A stretch of 64,000 nt of DNA from Streptomyces eurocidicus (GTDB taxonomy: Bacteria; Actinomycetota; Actinomycetes; Streptomycetales; Streptomycetaceae), in contig NZ_LGUI01000013.1 of assembly GCF_002891295.1 (NCBI RefSeq), forward strand, positions 124,001 through 188,000, written 5' to 3'. The notes below the pieces were generated by a model, which made no database searches, was not told where the DNA came from, and saw nothing but the letters and a program-made list of their open reading frames with translations. Below, piece after piece: positions 55,963-64,000 of this stretch. The number at the start of each line of letters is the position of its first letter. The stretch's first letter is position 1. Made by a program: the position numbers and the translations under genes.

Positions 55963-56625
55963 TCAGGCCGAGGCACCCGTCCAGAAGTCCCACCACTTGG
56001 TGAGGATGAGCATCCCGATGACGCCGATCCACAGCACCGGCACCACCCAGTGGAACTCCAGCAGGCCGTTCTTCAGCGCCCCGCGGACGGGGATGAAGCC
56101 GTGCCGGATGTTCTGCACGGTGACGTACCAGAACATCACGATCGTGGCGACCCAGGCGAGGCAGCACCACAGGCAGAGCGAGCCGATGACGTACAGCGAC
56201 TCGTACTGGAGCCAGGTGACGAAGCCGACGCCGAAGAGGCAGCCCGCCTCCATGCCCAGCCAGTACCAGCGGCGGAAGCGGGCGCCGGAGAGCAGCGCCA
56301 GCCCGATCGCGATGATCGCGCCGTAGCAGACCAGGCCCAGCATCGGGTTGGGGAACCCGAAGGCGTGCGCCTGCTCGCTCTCCATGATGTTGCCGCAGGA
56401 GACGATCGGGTTGAGGCTGCACCCGGGGGTGTAGGTCTTCCCGACCGCCTTGGCCTCGAGGATCTTGTTCTTGTCGATCGTGATGACCCAGGCCGCGAGC
56501 AGTCCCAGCGCACCGGTGATCACCAGCATCAGTGCGAACGCGCGGCTGCCGCCGACGCCGCCCGTGGCCGGGCCGTCCCGTTCCGCTCCGTCGGTGTCCG
56601 AGCGGTCAAGAGCCGAAGTGGTCAT
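55963..56625 (-). CDS. Vitamin K epoxide reductase family protein
   Basis: A 220-residue membrane protein with four or five helices. The active-site CxxC is in SLCLWCCLAW, and the loop pair is in PGCSLNPIVSCGNIMES. Such proteins pass electrons from a disulfide-forming partner to quinone, doing the job of DsbB in actinobacteria. The N-terminal 40 residues are polar. ATG 56625 is chosen, but its ribosome binding site is poor and a GTG at 56670 is possible. No DsbA-type partner lies in the window. Confidence 0.88.
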   Translation of the reverse strand: MTTSALDRSDTDGAERDGPATGGVGGSRAFALMLVITGALGLLAAWVITIDKNKILEAKAVGKTYTPGCSLNPIVSCGNIMESEQAHAFGFPNPMLGLVCYGAIIAIGLALLSGARFRRWYWLGMEAGCLFGVGFVTWLQYESLYVIGSLCLWCCLAWVATIVMFWYVTVQNIRHGFIPVRGALKNGLLEFHWVVPVLWIGVIGMLILTKWWDFWTGASA

Positions 56626-56684
56626 AGCGCCGTTGATCCCATCAGTCGGTCGTCGCCGCCCATTCTGCACCAGGCGCCTCGTAA

Positions 56685-57947
56685 TCAGCCCTGCTTGGCC
56701 AGGAGTTCGCGCACCACCGCGTCGAGCGCGACGCCGGTCTGCTCACCGCTCTCCAGGTCCTTGAGCTGCACGACGCCCTCGGCGAGGTCCCGCTCGCCCG
56801 CGACGAGCGCGAAGCGGGCACCGGAACGATTGGCCGATTTCATGGCGTTCTTCAGGCCCTTGCCGCCGAACGCGAAGTCCGTGGCGACACCGGCCCGGCG
56901 CAGCTCCGTGACCAGGCCGAAGACGACCTTGCGGGCCTCCTCGCCGAGCGGCACCGCGTAGACCCGGGTGGCGGCCGGGAGGTCGAGCTCGATGCCCTCG
57001 GCCTTCAGCGCCAGGACCGTGCGGTCGACGCCGAGGGCCCAGCCGACGGACGGCAGCGCGGGGCCGCCGATCATCTCGGAGAGGCCGTCGTAGCGGCCGC
57101 CGCCGCCCACCGCGGACTGCGAGCCGAGGCCGCCGTGGACGAACTCGAAGGTGGTGCGGGTGTAGTAGTCCAGGCCGCGGACCAGCTTCTCGTCGTCCAC
57201 GAAGGCCACGCCGGCGGCGGTCAGCAGCGCGCGGACCTCCTCGTGATACGCCTTGCACGCCTCGCAGAGGTGGTCGCGGAGCATCGGGGCGCCGACGAGC
57301 TGCTTCTGGACGGCCTCGCGCTTGTCGTCGAGGACCCGCAGCGGGTTGATCTCGATCCGGCGCCGGGTGTCCTCGTCGAGGTCGAGGCCGCGCAGGAAGC
57401 CCTGGAGGGCCTCCCGGTAGGCCGGGCGGCACTCCTTGTCGCCCAGCGAGTTGAGCAGCAGGCGGAAGTCCTTCAGACCGAGCGACCGGTAGGCGTCGAC
57501 GGCCAGGATGATCAGCTCGGCGTCCAGCGCCGGGTCCTCGGTGCCGATGGCCTCGGCGCCGACCTGCGAGAAGTGGCGGTAGCGGCCGGCCTGCGGGCGC
57601 TCGTAGCGGTAGTACGAGCCGGAGTACCAGAGCTTGACCGGGAGGTTGCCGGCCTTGTGCAGGTTGGCCTCCAGGGCCGCGCGCAGCACGGAGGCGGTGC
57701 CCTCGGGGCGCAGCGCGAGCTCGTCGCCGCCGCGCGTGGTGAGGGTGTACATCTCCTTGGACACGATGTCGGTGGACTCGCCGACACCGCGGGAGAACAG
57801 CTCGACCTGCTCGAAGCCGGGCGTCTCGATATAGCCGTAGCCGGAGCGCTTGAGCGGCGCGGCGATGGCCTCGCGCACGGCGAGGTAGATCGCGGAGTCC
57901 GGCGGGGTCAGGTCGTAGGTGCCCTTGGGGGCCTTGAACGTACTCAC
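56685..57947 (-). CDS. hisS: Histidyl-tRNA synthetase
   Basis: A 420-residue class II synthetase. STFKAPKGTYDLTPPDSAIY opens it; motif 2 lies near RYERPQAGRYRHFSQVGAEA; VRGLDYYTRTTFEF and GGGRYDGL are the histidine signatures; the C-terminal anticodon domain is complete. It begins with GTG and is ten bases after the MBL hydrolase stop, so the two share a transcript. Confidence 0.97.
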   Translation of the reverse strand: MSTFKAPKGTYDLTPPDSAIYLAVREAIAAPLKRSGYGYIETPGFEQVELFSRGVGESTDIVSKEMYTLTTRGGDELALRPEGTASVLRAALEANLHKAGNLPVKLWYSGSYYRYERPQAGRYRHFSQVGAEAIGTEDPALDAELIILAVDAYRSLGLKDFRLLLNSLGDKECRPAYREALQGFLRGLDLDEDTRRRIEINPLRVLDDKREAVQKQLVGAPMLRDHLCEACKAYHEEVRALLTAAGVAFVDDEKLVRGLDYYTRTTFEFVHGGLGSQSAVGGGGRYDGLSEMIGGPALPSVGWALGVDRTVLALKAEGIELDLPAATRVYAVPLGEEARKVVFGLVTELRRAGVATDFAFGGKGLKNAMKSANRSGARFALVAGERDLAEGVVQLKDLESGEQTGVALDAVVRELLAKQG

Positions 57948-57957
57948 GGAAAAATCG

Positions 57958-58680
57958 TCACATTCCTCGTCGCGGAGCGGCGGTAGAACCGCTTCCGATG
58001 CCGCGCTGCGCGTCGGCGACCTCCCGCAGGAACGGGTTGGTGGCGCGCTCGCGGCCGATGGTCGTCTGGGGGCCGTGGCCGGACAGCACCACGGTCGAGT
58101 CGTCCAGCGGCAGGGCCACGCGGGCCAGCGACCGGAGCATCTCGGCGTGATCGCCGCCGGGCAGATCGGTGCGTCCGATGGAGCCGGCGAACAGGAAGTC
58201 GCCCGAGAAGAGCACCGACGGGACGTCGGCGGTCTCGGGCATCCTGAAGGTCACCAGCCCCTTGGTATGGCCGGGCGCGTGCGCGACGGTGAACTCCATG
58301 CCCGCGAGCTCCAGGCGGGTGCCGTCGGACAGCTCCTTGAGGTCATCCGGCTCTCCCACCGTCAGCTCGCCCATCAGGCGCTCCCCCAGGGAGCGGCCCA
58401 GCGCCTTCTCGGGGTCGCTCAGCATGTAGCGGTCCCCGGGGTGGATCCAGGCCGGGATGTCGTGGGCGCCGCACAGCGGGACGACCGACGCGACGTGGTC
58501 GATGTGGCCGTGGGTGACGAGAACGGCGACGGGCTTGAGCCGATGCTTCGCGAGTGCGTCCTCGACGCCCTGGGCCGCCTGGTGGCCCGGATCGATGATC
58601 ACGCACTCCTCGCCGGCGGCAGGGGCGACCAGATAGCAATTGGTCCCCCAGGCCCCGGCGGGGAACCCGGCAATGAGCAC
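57958..58680 (-). CDS. MBL-fold hydrolase (glyoxalase II-like)
   Basis: A 240-residue metallo-beta-lactamase fold protein. The metal-binding THGHIDHVASV, APGHTKG, SGDFLFAGSIGRTD and LSGHGPQT motifs are in order. It starts with GTG 58680 with AAGGA five bases upstream; a further 51 codons upstream are out of the conserved region. Proteins of this type hydrolyse thioesters such as S-lactoylglutathione or mycothiol equivalents; the substrate is not known here. Linked to hisS as in other actinobacteria. Confidence 0.9.
   Translation of the reverse strand: MLIAGFPAGAWGTNCYLVAPAAGEECVIIDPGHQAAQGVEDALAKHRLKPVAVLVTHGHIDHVASVVPLCGAHDIPAWIHPGDRYMLSDPEKALGRSLGERLMGELTVGEPDDLKELSDGTRLELAGMEFTVAHAPGHTKGLVTFRMPETADVPSVLFSGDFLFAGSIGRTDLPGGDHAEMLRSLARVALPLDDSTVVLSGHGPQTTIGRERATNPFLREVADAQRGIGSGSTAAPRRGM
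58653..58671 (+). repeat. 19-bp direct repeat, copy 1
   Basis: CCCCGGCGGGGAACCCGGC recurs exactly at 58734-58752, 81 bases away. This copy lies in the start region of the MBL gene. Confidence 0.6.
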
Positions 58681-58733
58681 GTTCGTCCTTAGAGATCGAC
58701 CAGCGGAGAATCCTGTTAGTGGATCACCGGGGC

Positions 58734-58752
58734 CCCCGGCGGGGAACCCGGC
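58734..58752 (+). repeat. 19-bp direct repeat, copy 2
   Basis: Exact copy of 58653-58671 within the divergent promoter region between the MBL hydrolase and the cyclophilin. Confidence 0.6.
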
Positions 58753-58862
58753 CGCTACAGAGCCTACCGGCGGCACTCCCGCCGCCGCGAACCCGTATAC
58801 GGTACGGGCACACACGCAACACGGGCTCACCATCTGGACGAGACGGCACGAGGAGACACCCG

Positions 58863-59687
58863 GTGGTCAGTAACGAGCAGCGGCGGCGGCAGCTCGCCCG
58901 GGAGAAGTTCGAGCGCCAGCAGGAGCGCCGGGAGGCGGCGCGCCGCAAGACCCGCCGCCGTAACGCGGTGATCGCCGCGGCGCTCGCCGTGGTGGTGGCG
59001 GCCGGCGCGACGGCGTTCGCGACGGGCGCGCTGTCGGGCGACGACGGGAAGAAGGACACCGCGGCGGACGCGGCGGCGCCGTCGGCCACCCCGAGCAAGG
59101 GCCCAGACCCGTGCGCCAAAGCCGCCCCGGGCACGCCCGCCGCCAAGACGTGGAAGTCGGAGCCGGCGATGACCGTCGGCACCTCGGCCTCGTACGCGGC
59201 GAAGCTCGACACCACCTGCGGCACCATCGACCTGACGCTGGACGCCGCCAAGGCCCCGCACACGGTCAACTCCTTCAACTTCCTCTCCGGTCAGGGTTAC
59301 TTCGACCACACCACCTGCCACCGGCTCACCACGGACCCGTCGCAGATCTTCGTGCTCCAGTGCGGCGATCCCAAGGGCACGGGCATGGGCGACCCCGGCT
59401 ACCGGCTCAAGGACGAGAACCTGAAGGACCCCGCCGTCAAGGACGGGGTGTACCCCGCGGGCACGCTCGCGATGGCCAACGCCGGGCCGGACACCGGCGG
59501 CAGCCAGTTCTTCCTCGTCTACAAGGACAGCAAGCTGGCGCCGAACTTCACCCCGTTCGGAAAGGTCGGCCCCGAGGGCATGAAGGTGCTCCGGAAGATC
59601 GCCGCCGCGGGTGAGCAGCGGGGCGTCGGCGACGGCCCGCCGAACGCGACGGTCGTCGTCAACAAGGCGGCGGTGACGAAGTCCTGA
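58863..59687 (+). CDS. Membrane-anchored cyclophilin-type PPIase
   Basis: A 274-residue peptidyl-prolyl isomerase. A very basic N-terminus (residues 1-34) precedes one membrane helix (about 35-55), then a Ala/Ser/Pro linker and the cyclophilin domain. The domain has NSFNFLSGQGYFDHTTCHRL and GTLAMANAGPDTGGSQFFLV. It probably folds proteins outside the membrane. GTG 58863 has GAGGAG seven bases upstream. It is divergent from the MBL-hisS unit. Confidence 0.9.
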   Translation: MVSNEQRRRQLAREKFERQQERREAARRKTRRRNAVIAAALAVVVAAGATAFATGALSGDDGKKDTAADAAAPSATPSKGPDPCAKAAPGTPAAKTWKSEPAMTVGTSASYAAKLDTTCGTIDLTLDAAKAPHTVNSFNFLSGQGYFDHTTCHRLTTDPSQIFVLQCGDPKGTGMGDPGYRLKDENLKDPAVKDGVYPAGTLAMANAGPDTGGSQFFLVYKDSKLAPNFTPFGKVGPEGMKVLRKIAAAGEQRGVGDGPPNATVVVNKAAVTKS

Positions 59688-59793
59688 CGCCGTTCCGGCG
59701 GCCGCCGACCGCCCGTCACGTGCCCGCCCGGCGAAATTTCGGTCGCGCGGGATACGGACAGCCGGGCCGCCGGTCGCCTATGTTGGCGTTGTG

Positions 59794-59799
59794 TAGGGT
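59794..59799 (+). promoter_or_regulatory. Possible -10 element of the DUF349 gene
   Basis: TAGGGT fits the streptomycete -10 pattern TAGRRT, about 145 bases before the start. No convincing -35 box is seen. The rest of the 256-base gap 59688-59943 holds nothing else I can name. Confidence 0.3.
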
Positions 59800-59943
59800 G
59801 CCTGCTCCGACGGCTGCGAAGCACCCATCGACACCCGAATCGATCAGGCCGTCGGACCGGCCAGGGCGCGGCCCTGCCGGAACAACTGTGGACGATGCCC
59901 GAGGGGCCGCGCACCGGCCCCGGCATCATGTGGAGGAGGCGCT

Positions 59944-61173
59944 GTGAGCAGCGACCCATGGGGCCGCGTCGATGAGACGGGGACTGTGTACGTGCGTACC
60001 GCCGACGGGGAGCAGGTCGTCGGATCGTGGCAGGCGGGCTCCCCCGAGGAGGCACTCGCTTACTTCGAGCGCAAGTACGAGGGCCTGGTCGTCGAGATCG
60101 GCCTCCTCGAACGCCGGGTCAGGACCACCGACCTTTCGGCCAAGGACGCGACGACCGCGATCGACCATCTGCGCACGCAGGTGGACGAGCACCACGCGGT
60201 CGGCGATCTGGAGGCGCTGCGCAAGCGGCTCGACCAGCTCGTCGCCACGGTCGAGACCCGCCGTGAGGAGCGCAAGGCCGCCAAGGCCAAGCAGTCCGAC
60301 GAGGCCCGTACGGCGAAGGAGGCGCTGGTCGCCGAGGCCGAGGAGCTGGCGGCGAGCGAGCAGTGGCGGTCGGCCGGTGAGCGGCTGCGGGCCCTGGTCG
60401 ACACCTGGAAGGGCCTGCCCCGTCTCGACCGCAAGGCGGACGACGAGCTGTGGCACCGCTTCTCGCACGCCCGCTCGGCGTTCTCCAAGCGGCGCAAGGC
60501 GCACTTCGCGTCGCTGGACGCGCAGCGCGAGGAGGCCCGTAAGGCCAAGGAGAAGCTGGTCGCCGAGGCCGAGGCGCTCTCCGGGTCCCTGGACTGGGGA
60601 CCGACGGCCGCGCGTTACCGCGAGCTGATGGCCGAGTGGAAGGCCGCGGGCCGGGCGCAGCGCGAGGCGGAGGACGACCTGTGGACCCGCTTCCGCGGCG
60701 CCCAGGACGTCTTCTTCCAGGCGCGCGGCGAGGTGTTCGCCGAGCGCGACGCCGAGCAGCAGGTCAATCTGACGCAGAAGGAGGAGCTGGCCGTGGAGGC
60801 CGAGAAGCTGCTCCCCGTCACGGACCTGAAGGCTGCGCGGGCCGCGTTCCGCTCGATCAACGAGCGCTGGGAGGCCATCGGCCATGTGCCGCGGGACGCC
60901 CGGCCCAAGATCGAGGGCCGGATGCACGCCGTCGAGCGCGCCATCCAGGAGGCCGAGGAGTCCGAGTGGCGGCGTACGAACCCGGAGGCGCGGGCCCGTG
61001 CCGCCGGTCTGACGGGGCAGCTCCAGGCGGCCGTGGACAAGCTCCAGGAGCAGGCCGACAAGGCGCGCGCCGCGGGCAACGACGCCAAGGCCGACAAGCT
61101 CACCCGTGAGCTGGAGGGTCGCAAGGCCCTGCTGGACCAGGCCCTGAAGGGCCTTGAGGAGTTCGGCGGCTAG
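59944..61173 (+). CDS. DUF349 repeat protein
   Basis: A 409-residue, almost wholly helical protein. It contains three DUF349 repeats of the type W..aG...r..dd.LW.rF..a...f..r (near residues 140-200, 215-275 and 290-345), and long coiled-coil segments. The role is unknown in streptomycetes; the family has been linked to nucleic-acid or stress processes only loosely. The GTG has GGAGGAGG four bases upstream. It is convergent with relA with a shared terminator. Confidence 0.88.
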   Translation: MSSDPWGRVDETGTVYVRTADGEQVVGSWQAGSPEEALAYFERKYEGLVVEIGLLERRVRTTDLSAKDATTAIDHLRTQVDEHHAVGDLEALRKRLDQLVATVETRREERKAAKAKQSDEARTAKEALVAEAEELAASEQWRSAGERLRALVDTWKGLPRLDRKADDELWHRFSHARSAFSKRRKAHFASLDAQREEARKAKEKLVAEAEALSGSLDWGPTAARYRELMAEWKAAGRAQREAEDDLWTRFRGAQDVFFQARGEVFAERDAEQQVNLTQKEELAVEAEKLLPVTDLKAARAAFRSINERWEAIGHVPRDARPKIEGRMHAVERAIQEAEESEWRRTNPEARARAAGLTGQLQAAVDKLQEQADKARAAGNDAKADKLTRELEGRKALLDQALKGLEEFGG

Positions 61174-61191
61174 TCGCTCGAAGTGATCGAG

Positions 61192-61225
61192 GTAAGGGGC
61201 TCCGGCTATTGCCGGAGCCCCTTAC
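61192..61225. terminator. Bidirectional terminator between DUF349 gene and relA
   Basis: GTAAGGGGCTCCGGC and GCCGGAGCCCCTTAC pair perfectly over 15 bp with a TATT loop. Confidence 0.88.
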
Positions 61226-61247
61226 TCATGGGTGGACCGATACGGCC

Positions 61248-63821
<2,574 letters not shown>

Positions 63822-63954
63822 GAGCACTCCTCAAGCGGGGTCCGGCCCCCGATCAGGTCCGGGACTGCCATGGTATCGAGCCATGGCGCCCGACCGCCGC
63901 GCGCCCGGCTGTCGCCCCGGCACGACAGGGGGCGGCACGGGGCGGCAGGGGTAC

Positions 63955-64000
63955 GACAGGGGGCGGGCCGCGGGGTTCTCCCCGTGGCCCGCCCCCTGTC
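63955..64000 (-). terminator. Terminator at right edge
   Basis: Arms 63955-63975 and 63980-64000 pair over 21 bp with one G-U pair and a TTCT loop. It probably ends a minus-strand gene just beyond the window, upstream of relA. Confidence 0.75.

Noticed and set aside
63922..63966. 14-base direct repeat ACGACAGGGGGCGG near the right edge
   Set aside because: It lies in very GC-rich DNA and the second copy overlaps the terminator arm, so it is probably by-product of simple sequence.

Overview
This 64 kb window is chromosomal DNA of a Streptomyces or very close relative. The evidence is very high GC, frequent GTG (and some TTG) starts, and genes typical of the group: bldD, the streptomycete integration host factor sIHF, guaB1, and cysteine-free S4. 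From memory the order resembles the conserved core of the S. coelicolor chromosome around SCO1429-SCO1513. I see no tRNA, rRNA, CRISPR array, insertion sequence or prophage. Almost everything is on the minus strand.

Layout. 1-6.3 kb (plus strand mostly): 3' end of a secreted GH18 chitinase, an MFS transporter, a secreted His/Gly-rich small protein (minus), a uracil/xanthine-type permease, and a DUF5995 protein. 6.3-12.2 kb (minus): a compact amino-acid catabolic locus. It holds a cationic-type APC permease, an Lrp/AsnC regulator, a LysR regulator, a nitrilase-family amidase resembling DavA and a flavin monooxygenase resembling DavB. Together these suggest oxidative decarboxylation of lysine (or a similar amino acid) to an amide, then amide hydrolysis. 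The two intergenic promoter regions share a TTGCG direct-repeat array with the same geometry.

12.5-24.4 kb: guaB1, a SorC-type sugar regulator, rpe, rsmB, fmt, a small HTH-like protein (plus), priA, metK and coaBC. 24.5-36.4 kb: rpoZ, gmk and sihF, then the pyrimidine cluster pyrR-pyrB-pyrC-(membrane PH-like)-carA-carB-pyrD-pyrF. Several genes in it overlap, and a PyrR-type RNA loop lies just before the pyrR ribosome binding site. 36.5-39.3 kb: bldD (plus) with two BldD boxes, then nusB, efp and an M24 peptidase homologue whose metal ligands look altered. 39.4-50.4 kb: a P-loop protein, the aromatic block aroQ-aroB-aroK-aroC-aroE, mltG, ruvX, alaS and two small membrane proteins. 50.6-64 kb: a STAND ATPase regulator, rpsD, a DUF2470 protein behind an iron-box-like site, rarA, a VKOR-type protein, hisS, an MBL hydrolase, a membrane-anchored cyclophilin, a DUF349 protein and the bifunctional stringent-response enzyme RelA.

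The core of the window joins nucleotide synthesis, amino-acid charging, aromatic biosynthesis and (p)ppGpp control. Hairpin terminators separate many units. The most notable items are the davBA-like module with its repeat array, the iron-box-like site between rpsD and the DUF2470 gene, the PyrR loop, the degenerate M24 peptidase and the repeat-derived 3' ends of two genes. All family names rest on recognition of motifs and remembered homologues; no database search was possible.
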